Source of the DNA: Sphingosinicella xenopeptidilytica
GTDB lineage: Bacteria; Pseudomonadota; Alphaproteobacteria; Sphingomonadales; Sphingomonadaceae
Direction of reading: 5' to 3'
Assembly: GCF_042676985.1 (NCBI RefSeq)
Contig: NZ_JBHTIK010000011.1
Location: 1 to 64,000 of the forward strand
DNA: 64,000 nt
In this document: positions 30,818 through 40,020 of the stretch, one piece after another
How the letters are laid out: every line of letters begins with the position of its first letter
Position numbering within the stretch: the stretch's first letter is position 1
Translations under genes and position numbers: made by a program
The notes under the pieces: model-generated
The model's input: only the letters and a program-made list of their open reading frames with translations
What the model was told of the DNA's origin: nothing
Database searches by the model: none

Positions 30818-32886
30818 GGGCGGGCCGCTTCCTGATCGGCGCGGCGCTCGCGCTCGCCTTCGCGGTGCCCGCGCCCGCGCAGCAGGTGATCAACCTGCGC
30901 GACGCCGATATCCGCGCCTATATCGAAGATGTCGCGCGCACCACGGGGCGCACGTTCATCATCGATCCCGCCGTGCAGGGCAAGGTTTCGGTCGTTGCCG
31001 ACCGGCCGCTCTCGCGCACGCAGTATTTCGAGGTTTTTCTCTCCACGCTGCGCGCGAACGGCTTCATCGCCATTCCCACGGACGGCGGCGCCTTCCGCAT
31101 CGCGCCCGCCGCGAACGCCGCGCAGCAGCCGACGCGCGGCGGCAGCAGTAGCTTCGTCACGCAGGTCATCGATCTGAAGTCGATCGACACGCAATCCGCC
31201 ATCGAGGCGCTGCGTCCGCTCGTGAGCGCGCAGGGGCAGATCACCGCGAGCAAGAGCGGCAGCTCCGTTGTCATCGCGGACTATGCGGACAATCTCGCGC
31301 GCGTGCGTTCGGTGTTGAAGGAGATCGACCGCGACCGCACGTCGATGCGCCTCATCACGCTCGACAACGCCGGCGCGCGCGAAATCGCCACGGCGATCGA
31401 ATCGGTGTCGCGCGCTGCGGGTTCGGATGGTGCGGGTGCGGTTTCGGTGATCGCGGTGGACAGTTCGAACAGCGTCATCCTGCGCGGCGATCCCGAAGCG
31501 GTGGGGCGCATGGCTGCGATCGTCTCCGATCTCGACAAGCGCGCCTCGGCAGGCACGGATATTCAGGTCGTGTTCCTGCAGAACGCCGATGCGGGCGCGC
31601 TGCTCCCGGTGCTCCAGCAGATCGCGGGGCAGCAGGTGCAGGTCACTGTGGTGAACAGTGCGCCGCAGTCGGGCGAGAACGGGCAGATGTCGAATGCGGC
31701 GCCAAGCGTTTCCACGACGCCCGCGGGCAGCGCCCCGCCGGGACCGGGCCGCGCCGTCATCGCGCGCTATGAAGGCGCGAACGCGCTCGTCATCTCCGCG
31801 CCGCCCGATGTGCAGCGCTCGCTCAATGAGGTGATTCGCAAGCTCGACGTGCGGCAGGAGCAGGTGCTCGTCGAAGCGATCATCGTCGAGGTTTCCGACA
31901 ATGCGGCGAAGCAGCTCGGCGTCCAGTTCCTGCTCGCGGGCACGGGAAGCAACAGCGTTCCGTTCGCTGTCACAAATTATTCAAACAGCGCGCCCAATCT
32001 GCTGGCGATTGCAGGAGCCATCGGTGCGCGCGAACTTGATAGAACACAGACCACGACAAGCGACGGCGTCACCACGACGGGCCGCACCTCGTCCTCGGCT
32101 GGCGACGCCCTCGAACAGGCGGCGGTGCAGTCGCTGCTCGGCGTGTCCGGCTCGCTGTTCGGCTTCGGCGGCGAGATCGGCAACGATGCGCTGTTCGGCG
32201 CGGTGATCAACGCCGTGAAATCCGATACCGCCTCCAACGTGCTGTCGACGCCGTCGATCATGACGCTCGACAACCAGGAGGCGAAGATTCTCGTCGGCCA
32301 GGAAGTGCCGATGACGACGGGCGAGGCGCTGTCGCCCAACTTCGACAACGCCTTCCGCACCGTGCAGCGGCAGGATGTCGGCGTCCAGTTGCAGGTGAAG
32401 CCGCAGATCAATGCCGGCGGCGCGATCAAACTGTTCCTGCGGCAGGAAGTCTCTTCGATCGCCGGACCGGTCGCGACGGGGTCCTCGGACCTCATCATCA
32501 ACAAGCGCGAGATCGAGACGACCGTGACGGTTGACGACGGCGACATCATCGCGCTCGGCGGCCTCATCGACGAGAACGAGCGCCGCACGATCGAGAAGGT
32601 GCCGCTGCTCGGCGATATTCCCGTGGTCGGGGAGCTTTTCAAAAGCCGGTCGCGCAGCCGCACGAAGACCAACCTGATGATCTTCATCCGCCCCACGATC
32701 GTGCGCAGCCGGCAGGATGCGCAGGCGATCAGCGCGCGCCGCTTCAACTACACGCGTGAAATGCAGCGGGAACGCTATCCCAAGCAGGAACCGTCGCTCG
32801 ACGCGCTGGTGCGCGATTACATGGGCGCTGCCCCGCCGGTTGCGCCCCCGGTCGTGCGCTCCCCCGCGCCGCCGCCCTCGGAGTAG
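30814..32886 (+). CDS. gspD: Type II secretion secretin GspD
   Basis: A 690-residue outer-membrane secretin. A signal peptide (about 1-20, AVPAPAQQ) is followed by N0-N3 domains (INLRDADIRAYIEDVARTTG; VSRAAGSDGAGAVSVIAVDS) and the secretin barrel (VLSTPSIMTLDNQEAKILVG; VPLLGDIPVVGELFKSR; NLMIFIRPTIVR). A Gln-, Asn- and Ser-rich insert sits in N3. The C-terminus is proline-rich (APPPSE). GTG start overlapping gspC by 4 bp. No pilotin is named in the locus; two lipoproteins at its far end are candidates. Confidence 0.94.
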   Translation: MRAGRFLIGAALALAFAVPAPAQQVINLRDADIRAYIEDVARTTGRTFIIDPAVQGKVSVVADRPLSRTQYFEVFLSTLRANGFIAIPTDGGAFRIAPAANAAQQPTRGGSSSFVTQVIDLKSIDTQSAIEALRPLVSAQGQITASKSGSSVVIADYADNLARVRSVLKEIDRDRTSMRLITLDNAGAREIATAIESVSRAAGSDGAGAVSVIAVDSSNSVILRGDPEAVGRMAAIVSDLDKRASAGTDIQVVFLQNADAGALLPVLQQIAGQQVQVTVVNSAPQSGENGQMSNAAPSVSTTPAGSAPPGPGRAVIARYEGANALVISAPPDVQRSLNEVIRKLDVRQEQVLVEAIIVEVSDNAAKQLGVQFLLAGTGSNSVPFAVTNYSNSAPNLLAIAGAIGARELDRTQTTTSDGVTTTGRTSSSAGDALEQAAVQSLLGVSGSLFGFGGEIGNDALFGAVINAVKSDTASNVLSTPSIMTLDNQEAKILVGQEVPMTTGEALSPNFDNAFRTVQRQDVGVQLQVKPQINAGGAIKLFLRQEVSSIAGPVATGSSDLIINKREIETTVTVDDGDIIALGGLIDENERRTIEKVPLLGDIPVVGELFKSRSRSRTKTNLMIFIRPTIVRSRQDAQAISARRFNYTREMQRERYPKQEPSLDALVRDYMGAAPPVAPPVVRSPAPPPSE

Positions 32887-32891
32887 GACCA

Positions 32892-34412
32892 ATGACGGCC
32901 GGCGACGCCGCACCGCTGCCTTCCGAACGCCCGATCCAGATTCCCTATGCCTTCGCGAAGCGCTTCGGCGTCATCGTGCTTGAGGATGAAGGCGCGGAGA
33001 TCGGGGTTGGCCTGCGTGAAGGTGACGATCCGCGCGCGCTCACCGAAGTGCGCCGCATCCTTGGCCGCCCGATCGTCGTGCGTTTCGTCCCGCGTCGCGA
33101 TTTCGAACGTCTGCTGCAGGAACGCTACGCAACCGACGGCCTCAGCGCCGAGCAGGTGTCGGACCGTCTCGGCGAGGTCGGCGATCTCGGCGCGCTCGCC
33201 GAGGACATTCCCGCCGCCGAAGACCTTCTCGACACGCAGGACGACGCTCCCGTCATCCGCCTCATCAACGGCGTCATCGCCGAAGCGGTGCGGCAGGGCG
33301 CGTCCGATATCCACGTCGAGCCCTACGAGAGTTCGCTGATCGTCCGCCTGCGCGTCGATGGCGTGCTGCGCGAGGCGCTGCGCTTGCCCGCCAAAGTCGC
33401 GCCGCTCGTTGTCAGCCGCATCAAGGTGATGGCGCGCCTCGACATCGCCGAGCGCCGCCTGCCGCAGGACGGACGCATCGGGCTCTCGCTCGGCGGCCGC
33501 GCGCTCGATGTGCGCGTCTCGACATTGCCCTCCCGCCACGGCGAGCGCGTCGTGCTGCGTATCCTCGACAAGGAACAGGCCGAACTCGGCCTCGAAGATC
33601 TCGGGATGCCCGCCGACCTGCTCCGCATCGTTTCCGATGCGCTGAAGGAACCGCACGGCATCATCCTCGTCACCGGCCCCACCGGATCGGGCAAGACGAC
33701 GACGCTCTATTCGGGTCTGCGCCTGCTGAACGACGGCACGCGCAACATCCTCACCGTCGAAGACCCGATCGAATATGCGATCGACGGCGTCGGGCAGACG
33801 CAGGTGAACACCAAGGTCGGCATGACCTTCGCGGGTGGCCTTCGCGCCATCCTCCGGCAAGACCCCGACGTCGTGATGGTCGGCGAAATCCGCGATACCG
33901 AAACGGCGGACATCGCCGTGCAGGCCTCGCTCACCGGCCACCTCGTGCTCTCCACGGTTCACACCAACGATGCCGTCGGCGCGATCACGCGCCTCAAGGA
34001 TCTCGGTGTCGAAACCTTCCTGCTGGCCTCGTCGCTGCGCCTCGTCGTCGCGCAGCGGCTGGTGCGGCGGCTGTGCAGCGTCTGTTCGCAGCCCGTGCAG
34101 GCGAGCGCTGCCGATGCCGCCCCATTGGGCCTCGATGCGGGTGTCGTCATCCGCCATGCGGTCGGTTGCCCGTCGTGCGCCAACACCGGCTTCCGCGGCC
34201 GCATCGGCGTCTACGAGGCGGTACGCATCGACGAGGATATCCGCCAGCTCATCCTGTCGGGTGCCGACGAGGCGGTGATCGCACGGCAGGCGTTCGGCCG
34301 CGCGCCGAACCTTGCGGCGGCGGTGCGGCGTCTCGTCGTCGACGGCAAGACTACGGTTGAAGAGGCGGTGCGGATCATGCGCCGGGACTCGGCGGTCGAT
34401 GCCGACCTTTGA
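32892..34412 (+). CDS. gspE: Type II secretion ATPase GspE
   Basis: A 506-residue cytoplasmic ATPase powering pseudopilus assembly. It has an N1E-type domain, Walker A GPTGSGKTT (about 262-270), Asp box LTVEDPIEY, Walker B MVGEIRDTETADIA and His box LVLSTVHTND. The zinc-binding tetracysteine specific for GspE is present (CSVC about 395-398 and CPSC about 425-428). It starts 5 bp after gspD and overlaps gspF by 14 bp. Confidence 0.95.
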   Translation: MTAGDAAPLPSERPIQIPYAFAKRFGVIVLEDEGAEIGVGLREGDDPRALTEVRRILGRPIVVRFVPRRDFERLLQERYATDGLSAEQVSDRLGEVGDLGALAEDIPAAEDLLDTQDDAPVIRLINGVIAEAVRQGASDIHVEPYESSLIVRLRVDGVLREALRLPAKVAPLVVSRIKVMARLDIAERRLPQDGRIGLSLGGRALDVRVSTLPSRHGERVVLRILDKEQAELGLEDLGMPADLLRIVSDALKEPHGIILVTGPTGSGKTTTLYSGLRLLNDGTRNILTVEDPIEYAIDGVGQTQVNTKVGMTFAGGLRAILRQDPDVVMVGEIRDTETADIAVQASLTGHLVLSTVHTNDAVGAITRLKDLGVETFLLASSLRLVVAQRLVRRLCSVCSQPVQASAADAAPLGLDAGVVIRHAVGCPSCANTGFRGRIGVYEAVRIDEDIRQLILSGADEAVIARQAFGRAPNLAAAVRRLVVDGKTTVEEAVRIMRRDSAVDADL

Positions 34413-35625
34413 TTATCTCGCGCTCGACACCGCGGGCCGCGAGCGCACGGGTACGCTGACCGCTGCCAGCGAGGGCGATGCGCGTGCGCTTCTCGAACGC
34501 CGAAAGCTGCTCCCCGTGCGTCTCGGTGCCGTCGCTGCTGAGGCGCGCACCGCACCGGTACCTACGCTCAGTTCCGGTCTCGGCCGGCGCAAGCTCTCCA
34601 CCAAGGCGCTCACGCTGTTCACGCGCCAGCTCGCGACACTGATCTCGGTGTCGCCGCTCGAAGAAGCGCTGCGTTCGATCGCCCTGCAGTCGGAACAGAA
34701 GCGCGTCGCCGATGTGGTCTGGCGCGTGCACGGCGGTGTCGTCGAAGGCCGCCGCCTTGCTGATGCGATGGCGCTCGAATCCGCAAGCTTCCCGCCGCTC
34801 TACCGCGCGATGGTCGCGGCGGGCGAAGGTTCGGGCGGCATGACCGAGATCCTCGAACGTCTCGCTGATCTCCACGAGCGGCAGGCGGAGGTACGCGGCA
34901 AGATCCTCACCGCGCTCGCCTATCCGGCGATGCTCGCGCTCGTCGCGCTGCTCATCGTCATCGGCATGATGACCTACGTGATCCCCAAGGTCGTCGAGCA
35001 GTTCAACGACATGGGGCAGGAATTGCCGCTGCTCACGCGCATCGTCATCGGCATTTCTGAATTCATGACAAGCTACAGCCTCATCGTGCTGGCACTCATT
35101 GGCATCGGCGTCGTGGTCTTCGGGCGCATGATGCAGCGCGAGGATTTCCACCTGAAGGTCGATCGCCGGCTGCTCGGGATTCCCCTCATCGGCCGTCTGC
35201 TGCGCGATCTTCACGCCGCACGCCTTGCGCGCACGCTTTCCACGATGGTCGACAACGGGATGCCGCTGCTCGACGGCCTCGCCGTCACCTCGCGCACCAT
35301 CCGCAACCGCGTGCTGCGCGGCGCGACCGAGGACATGGTGGAATCGATCCGCGAAGGCGGCAGCCTCTCCGGCTCGATGCGCCGCACCGGCATCTTCCCG
35401 CCGCTTCTCGTCCACATGACCGCGTCGGGTGAATCGAGCGGCAAGCTCGCGCAGATGCTCGGCCGCGCCGCCGACTACATGGAGCGCGAGTTCGACGCCT
35501 TCACGAAAAGCGCACTCAGCCTGCTCGAACCGCTCATCATCGTCATCATGGGCGGTGTGATTGCGACAATCGTGCTATCCATCCTGCTGCCGATCCTGCA
35601 GCTCGACACCATTGCCATCAAGTGA
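34399..35625 (+). CDS. gspF: Type II secretion platform protein GspF
   Basis: A 408-residue inner-membrane protein (MPTFDYLALDTAGRERTG) with two T2SSF cytoplasmic domains. LFTRQLATLISVSPLEEALR lies at about 72-91, and the repeat ARLARTLSTMVDNGMPLLDG in the second half. Three transmembrane helices are visible (ALVALLIVIGMMTYVIPKVV; SLIVLALIGIGVVVFG; LIIVIMGGVIATIVLSILLP). ATG 34399 was preferred since the family begins MPxFxYxA; it overlaps gspE by 14 bp. Confidence 0.94.
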   Translation: MPTFDYLALDTAGRERTGTLTAASEGDARALLERRKLLPVRLGAVAAEARTAPVPTLSSGLGRRKLSTKALTLFTRQLATLISVSPLEEALRSIALQSEQKRVADVVWRVHGGVVEGRRLADAMALESASFPPLYRAMVAAGEGSGGMTEILERLADLHERQAEVRGKILTALAYPAMLALVALLIVIGMMTYVIPKVVEQFNDMGQELPLLTRIVIGISEFMTSYSLIVLALIGIGVVVFGRMMQREDFHLKVDRRLLGIPLIGRLLRDLHAARLARTLSTMVDNGMPLLDGLAVTSRTIRNRVLRGATEDMVESIREGGSLSGSMRRTGIFPPLLVHMTASGESSGKLAQMLGRAADYMEREFDAFTKSALSLLEPLIIVIMGGVIATIVLSILLPILQLDTIAIK

Positions 35626-36077
35626 GGTTCCCCGTGCAGACGCCCGAACAGAAGAAGAAACGCGAAGACGGGTTCACGCTCGTGGAACTGATGGTCGTGC
35701 TCGCCATCATCGGCCTGCTCACGACGTTCGTGGTCATCAACGTGCTGCCGAGCCAGGACCGCGCGATGGTGGAGAAAGCGCGCGCCGATATCGCGCTGAT
35801 CGGTCAGGCGATGGAAATGTACCGCATCGACAACATGACCTACCCGCGCACAGAAGACGGCCTGCAGGCCCTCGTCACACCGCCTGCCACGCTGGCGCGG
35901 CCGGATCGTTATCGCAGCGGCGGTTATCTCCAGCGGCTTCCGGCAGACCCGTGGGGCAATCCCTATCAGTACGCGTTCCCCGGTACGAACGGCCGCTTCG
36001 ACATTTTTTCGTTCGGCGCGGACGGCAAGCCGGGCGGGGAAGGGGATGATGCCGATCTCGGCAACTGGCAGAATTAG
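35622..36077 (+). CDS. gspG: Major pseudopilin GspG
   Basis: A 151-residue class III prepilin. The leader REDG is followed by the cleavage-site helix FTLVELMVVLAIIGLLTTFV with Glu at +5. The C-terminal GspG signature is present (YPRTEDGLQALVTPP; LPADPWGNPYQYAFPGTNG; FDIFSFGADGKPGGEGDDAD, a calcium-binding loop). GTG start overlapping the gspF stop; a GTG at 35634 is possible. It overlaps gspH by 32 bp. Confidence 0.95.
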   Translation: MRFPVQTPEQKKKREDGFTLVELMVVLAIIGLLTTFVVINVLPSQDRAMVEKARADIALIGQAMEMYRIDNMTYPRTEDGLQALVTPPATLARPDRYRSGGYLQRLPADPWGNPYQYAFPGTNGRFDIFSFGADGKPGGEGDDADLGNWQN

Positions 36078-36519
36078 CGCCGAGCGCGGCTTCACCCTCG
36101 TCGAGATGATGGTGGTGCTGGCGATCGTCGGGCTGATGACGGCGGTCGTGGTAGTGAATCTGCCGTCTTCGGAATCGACGCTGGCGCGCGAGAGCGAGCG
36201 CCTTGCCGCGCGGCTGCTGGCGGCGCGCGATCACGCTATTCTGGCGAACCGCGAGACCTCCGCGATCCTCGATGCGCGCGGCTACCGTTTCGTCGAGCGG
36301 CAGGGCAAGACGTGGAAGCCGCTCGCCGACGAACCGCTTGGCGAGGCGGCGTGGCGCGGCGGGACAACGCCCGCGCTCCCTGAAAACGGCGAGCTCCGCG
36401 TCAGTTTCGACAGCGTCGGCATGAGCGAGGCGCAGGCGCTGACGCTGATGAACGACGACAAGCGCACCGTCGTGCGCGTGCTTGGCTCGGGTGAGGTGCG
36501 GGTCGATGCGGGGGCGTGA
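36046..36519 (+). CDS. gspH: Minor pseudopilin GspH
   Basis: A 157-residue prepilin: leader to AERG, then FTLVEMMVVLAIVGLMTAVV with Glu at +5, and a beta-rich C-domain (SERLAARLLAARDHAILANR; RDHAILANRETSAI). The region around LPENGELRVSFDSVG fits GspH. The start (ATGATG at 36046) lies inside gspG, a 32-bp overlap indicating coupling. Its end overlaps gspI by 14 bp. Confidence 0.9.
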   Translation: MMPISATGRISAERGFTLVEMMVVLAIVGLMTAVVVVNLPSSESTLARESERLAARLLAARDHAILANRETSAILDARGYRFVERQGKTWKPLADEPLGEAAWRGGTTPALPENGELRVSFDSVGMSEAQALTLMNDDKRTVVRVLGSGEVRVDAGA

Positions 36520-36871
36520 GCACGGCTTCACGCTGATCGAGGTCATGGTCGCGATGGCCGTGCTCGGCCTCGCCGTGCTCGCGCTGATCCGCCTCGGCGC
36601 CGCCAACGCGCTGACGGCAGGCCGCGTCGAGGACGTGCTCCTCGCCGATATCGTCGCCGAGAACGCCGTCGTCGATGCACTCACCCAGCCCGAGCCGCCT
36701 CCGCTCGGCGAGACCAGCGGCACGGTGGTGAACGCCGGCGTGAACTGGAACGTGACGCGGCAGGTCGCGCGCACCGAAAACGCGCGCCTCATCCGCATTT
36801 CCGTCGCCGTGCGCGGCCCCGGCGGCGCGGCGGGCGATCTCACGGCCTTCCGGGGCGTTACCGCGCCGTGA
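36506..36871 (+). CDS. gspI: Minor pseudopilin GspI
   Basis: A 121-residue prepilin (MRGREHG, then FTLIEVMVAMAVLGLAVLAL with Glu at +5) with the GspI body AENAVVDALTQPEPPPLGET and VNWNVTRQVART. ATG 36506 has a GAGGTG site about 8 bases upstream; a TTG at 36482 is less likely. GspI, J and K form the pseudopilus tip. It overlaps gspJ by 4 bp. Confidence 0.9.
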   Translation: MRGREHGFTLIEVMVAMAVLGLAVLALIRLGAANALTAGRVEDVLLADIVAENAVVDALTQPEPPPLGETSGTVVNAGVNWNVTRQVARTENARLIRISVAVRGPGGAAGDLTAFRGVTAP

Positions 36872-37476
36872 GGAACGGCTTCACCCTCGTCGAGACGCTG
36901 GTCGCGCTCTTCGTCTTCTCGCTGCTCGCGGCGGCGGCTGTCGTCGTGCTCGGCAACTCCGCCGACGCGCAGCTTCGCCTGTCGGACGTGTCGACGTCGG
37001 TGCAGGATTTCCAGCGTCTGCGCGCCGCGCTCCGCGCCGATCTCGCGCAGGCGGCCGAGCGTATGCCGCGCGGCGAAGCGGGGGAGGCGCGTCCGGCATT
37101 CGAAGGCGCCGACGGCAACGGGCGCCTGTTCGCATTCGTACGGCGCGGCTGGGAAAACCCTGGCGCCGCGCCGCGCGCATCGCTGCAATATGTCGAATAC
37201 CGGCTCGAAAACGATGCCATCGTGCGCCGCGCCCGGCCGATGGTGGACGGCGCGGCATTCGGCGAGCCTGCGGTGCTGGCGAAGGGCGTGAGCAGCGTCG
37301 ATGTCGCCTACCGCGCCGCGCCGGACCCGACACCCGGCGCGGTCGCAACCGCCGATTGGCGCGCGGCATGGGATCCGCTGCAGCCGAGCATCCTGCCGCT
37401 CGCCGTCCGCATAGACGCGACCACGGCGCGCTTCGGCGTCGTGCGCCAGCTTTTCCTCACGCAGGTGCCGCTATGA
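36868..37476 (+). CDS. gspJ: Minor pseudopilin GspJ
   Basis: A 202-residue prepilin. It has a very short leader (MRNG), the helix FTLVETLVALFVFSLLAAAA with Glu at +5, and a C-domain typical of GspJ (FQRLRAALRADLAQAAERMP; LFAFVRRGWENP; LQYVEYRLENDAIVRRARP). GTG start overlapping the gspI stop. The stop overlaps the gspK ATG. Confidence 0.9.
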   Translation: MRNGFTLVETLVALFVFSLLAAAAVVVLGNSADAQLRLSDVSTSVQDFQRLRAALRADLAQAAERMPRGEAGEARPAFEGADGNGRLFAFVRRGWENPGAAPRASLQYVEYRLENDAIVRRARPMVDGAAFGEPAVLAKGVSSVDVAYRAAPDPTPGAVATADWRAAWDPLQPSILPLAVRIDATTARFGVVRQLFLTQVPL

Positions 37477-38456
37477 AGCGGCGTATGCGCGAGCGCGGCA
37501 TGGCGCTGCTCACCGTGCTGATGCTGGTGGCGGTGATGGGCGCGCTCACCGCGACCGCGCTCGAAACCATCAACCGCTCAGTGCGCATGGCGGGCAACAG
37601 CCGCGTCGCCATGCAGGCGCGCTACACCGTGCTCGGCGCCGAAGTGATGGCGCTCGAACGCATCGCCGCGCTCGTCAGCACGGCAGGCGAACAATTGCCC
37701 GCCGGTTGGAGCGGCCGCGAATTCGTGTTCCCGACGCCCGACAAGACCGGAACCATCCGTGCCCGCGTCTCCGATGGCGGCAACTGCTTCAACCTCAACA
37801 GCGTCGCGGACGGCGGCTCTCCCACGACGCTGCGCGCCCGCCCGCGCGGCATCGCGCAGTTCACGGCATTGATGACAACGCTCGGCATTTCCGAAGCCCA
37901 GGCGCGCCGCGCCGCCTTCACGCTCGCGGACTGGATCGACGCGGATTCGGTGCCGCTGCCCCTCGGCGGCGAGGATGAAGCCTACACGGGGCTGTCGCCC
38001 GCGTACCGCACGGGAAATACGATGCTCGCTGAAGTCAGCGAACTGCGCGCGGTTGCGGGGATCACGCCGGAAATCTATGAAGTCGTGAGACCTTGGGTAT
38101 GCGCCTTGCCGACAACTGAACTTTCACCGATCAACGTCAACACGCTCGAAGCGGCCCAGGCGCCGCTTCTGACGATGATCCTGCCGGGGCGGCTCACGCC
38201 CGATGCGGCGCGTCAGGTGATGGCGGGCCGTCCGGCGGGTGGCTGGACCGACGTTCTCGATTTCTGGGAACACCCCGTGCTCGCGGCGCTGTCGCCGTCG
38301 AGCGAGGAGCTTGATCAGGTGAAGCTGACCTCGCGCTGGTTCGCGCTCGAGATCGATATGGAGATGCCGGGCACCGCGCTCACCGAAACCGCGCTGCTCG
38401 ATGTCTCGCGCGATCGCACGCGCGTTGTCGAGCGCCGCTGGACGGTCGAGGAATGA
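37473..38456 (+). CDS. gspK: Minor pseudopilin GspK
   Basis: A 327-residue protein capping the pseudopilus. It has an N-terminal leader MKRRMRERG and helix MALLTVLMLVAVMGALTATA without Glu at +5, as is normal for GspK. The large alpha domain contains CFNLNSVADG and, later, LADWIDADSVPLPLGGEDEA and SPINVNTLEAAQAPLL. ATG 37473 overlaps the gspJ stop; longer in-frame sequence upstream belongs to gspJ. Confidence 0.93.
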   Translation: MKRRMRERGMALLTVLMLVAVMGALTATALETINRSVRMAGNSRVAMQARYTVLGAEVMALERIAALVSTAGEQLPAGWSGREFVFPTPDKTGTIRARVSDGGNCFNLNSVADGGSPTTLRARPRGIAQFTALMTTLGISEAQARRAAFTLADWIDADSVPLPLGGEDEAYTGLSPAYRTGNTMLAEVSELRAVAGITPEIYEVVRPWVCALPTTELSPINVNTLEAAQAPLLTMILPGRLTPDAARQVMAGRPAGGWTDVLDFWEHPVLAALSPSSEELDQVKLTSRWFALEIDMEMPGTALTETALLDVSRDRTRVVERRWTVEE

Positions 38457-39544
38457 GCCGCCGCCTTTTCGTTCTGCTCCCCGCCTCGGGGACGGCCCTG
38501 CGCTGGCGCACGCAGGGCGAAGACGGGCGCACGCTCGCGTCCGGGCTGCTCGTCGACGATGCCGAGGCGCAGATCGACGAGGACACGCGCGTCACCGCGA
38601 TCGTGCCGGGCAGTGCCGTGTCGCTGCACTGGGTGGAGCTCCCGGCAGCGTCCGCCGCGCAGGCCGCGGCCGCCGCGCGCCACCTCGCCGCCGATTTCGT
38701 CGCTGCGCCGATTGCCGATCAGCACGTCGCGGCGGCGGAAGGCGCGGATACCGCCGGTCGCCGCCTCATCGGTATCGTCGACAAGGGCGTGATGGCGGGC
38801 TGGCTCGCCGCGCTCACACACCACGGCCTCGATCCCGACGAGATGGTGCCCGCGCCGCTGATGCTGCCCGTGATCGAGGATGCCGTCAGCACGCTCCGCG
38901 CGGGCGACATGCTGCTCGTGCGGGCGCCTGATCTCGCGCTCGAGACAGAGCCCGCGCTTGCCGAAATGCTGATCGGCGGGCGTCCGCTGCGGCCGATCCT
39001 GCGCGATATCCTCGATCTTCCTGCCTATCCCGAGGTGCCGCTCAATCTCCGGCAGGGCGAATTCCGCAAGGCCGCCCCGCGTGCGTTCGGCCGTGCCGAT
39101 ATCCGGCGCATGGCGCTGCTCGCGGCAGGCATCGTCGCGGCATGGCTCGGCGCCGATCTCGCGCTCGCGCTGCGCCACCACTTCGCGGCGAACGCGCTGG
39201 AGGCGGAGATAAATACGCTCGCCGCGAAAGCGCTGCCGGGCACGGCGATCACCGATCCGGCCTTGCAGCTTCAGCAGCGCTACGCCGCGTCGGCATCCGG
39301 TGGCGGTTTCACCGGCATGGCGGCGTCGCTGTTCGGCGCGCTGCAGGCGAGCGGCACGATCCGGCTCGAATCGCTGCGCTACGAGCCGACGGGCGCGATG
39401 CGCGCGACGCTGATCGCGCCGATGGGCGCTACTGTCGATCCTGTGAAACAGCGCATGGCGGCGGATGGGTTGAACCTCGTCGAGGGCGCCTCGCGCAGCG
39501 GTGACAACGGCCAGCGGATCGATGTCGAGGTGACGCGCCTGTGA
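38453..39544 (+). CDS. gspL: Type II secretion protein GspL
   Basis: A 363-residue bitopic protein. The cytoplasmic actin-like domain (RRLFVLLPASGTALRWRTQG; VPGSAVSLHWVELPA) binds GspE. A transmembrane helix follows at about 222-240 (ALLAAGIVAAWLGADLALAL) and then a periplasmic ferredoxin-like domain. The level of similarity is typical of the weakly conserved alphaproteobacterial GspL. It overlaps gspK and gspM by 4 bp each. Confidence 0.87.
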   Translation: MSRRLFVLLPASGTALRWRTQGEDGRTLASGLLVDDAEAQIDEDTRVTAIVPGSAVSLHWVELPAASAAQAAAAARHLAADFVAAPIADQHVAAAEGADTAGRRLIGIVDKGVMAGWLAALTHHGLDPDEMVPAPLMLPVIEDAVSTLRAGDMLLVRAPDLALETEPALAEMLIGGRPLRPILRDILDLPAYPEVPLNLRQGEFRKAAPRAFGRADIRRMALLAAGIVAAWLGADLALALRHHFAANALEAEINTLAAKALPGTAITDPALQLQQRYAASASGGGFTGMAASLFGALQASGTIRLESLRYEPTGAMRATLIAPMGATVDPVKQRMAADGLNLVEGASRSGDNGQRIDVEVTRL

Positions 39545-40020
39545 TGCAAACAGCGTTAACATGGTGGAACGGCCGCGATGCGCGCGAGCAGCGCCTGCTT
39601 GGTGTCCTCGGCATCATCGTGCTCGCGATGCTCTTCTGGCTCGTGATCCTGCGGCCGCTCGCGGCGTTCCGGGAAAGTGCCGCCGAGCGCCACGACCGTA
39701 TCGCCGCGCAGATGCCCTCGGTGCGCGCCGCCGCGGCAGGGATCGCTGCGGAGGGCGGGACCTCCGCCCGCAAGGACGCTCGCGCGGTGCGCGATGTCGT
39801 CGCCGCTTCAGCGAGCGCGGCGGGACTCGAATTCACCTCTACCCAGCCAGAAGATGGCGGCGGCGTGCGCGTCGGCATCGCAGCGGTGAAGCCGACCTTC
39901 CTGTTCGGCTGGATCGCGGGACTCGAGAAGGACGGTGTCGTCGCGGACCGCGTGCTCGTGCAGCGCAACGACGATTCCACTGTCTCGGCCGAGATCGGCT
40001 TTTCGGACAGCGGCGCATGA
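39541..40020 (+). CDS. gspM: Type II secretion protein GspM
   Basis: A 159-residue bitopic protein. The cytoplasmic start (LTWWNGRDAREQRLLG) is followed by a transmembrane helix (VLGIIVLAMLFWLVILRPLA), a coiled-coil linker and a periplasmic ferredoxin-like domain (FLFGWIAGLEKDGVVADRVL). It is the partner of GspL. GTG 39541 or ATG 39544 are both possible starts. It overlaps gspL and gspN. Confidence 0.87.
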   Translation: MMQTALTWWNGRDAREQRLLGVLGIIVLAMLFWLVILRPLAAFRESAAERHDRIAAQMPSVRAAAAGIAAEGGTSARKDARAVRDVVAASASAAGLEFTSTQPEDGGGVRVGIAAVKPTFLFGWIAGLEKDGVVADRVLVQRNDDSTVSAEIGFSDSGA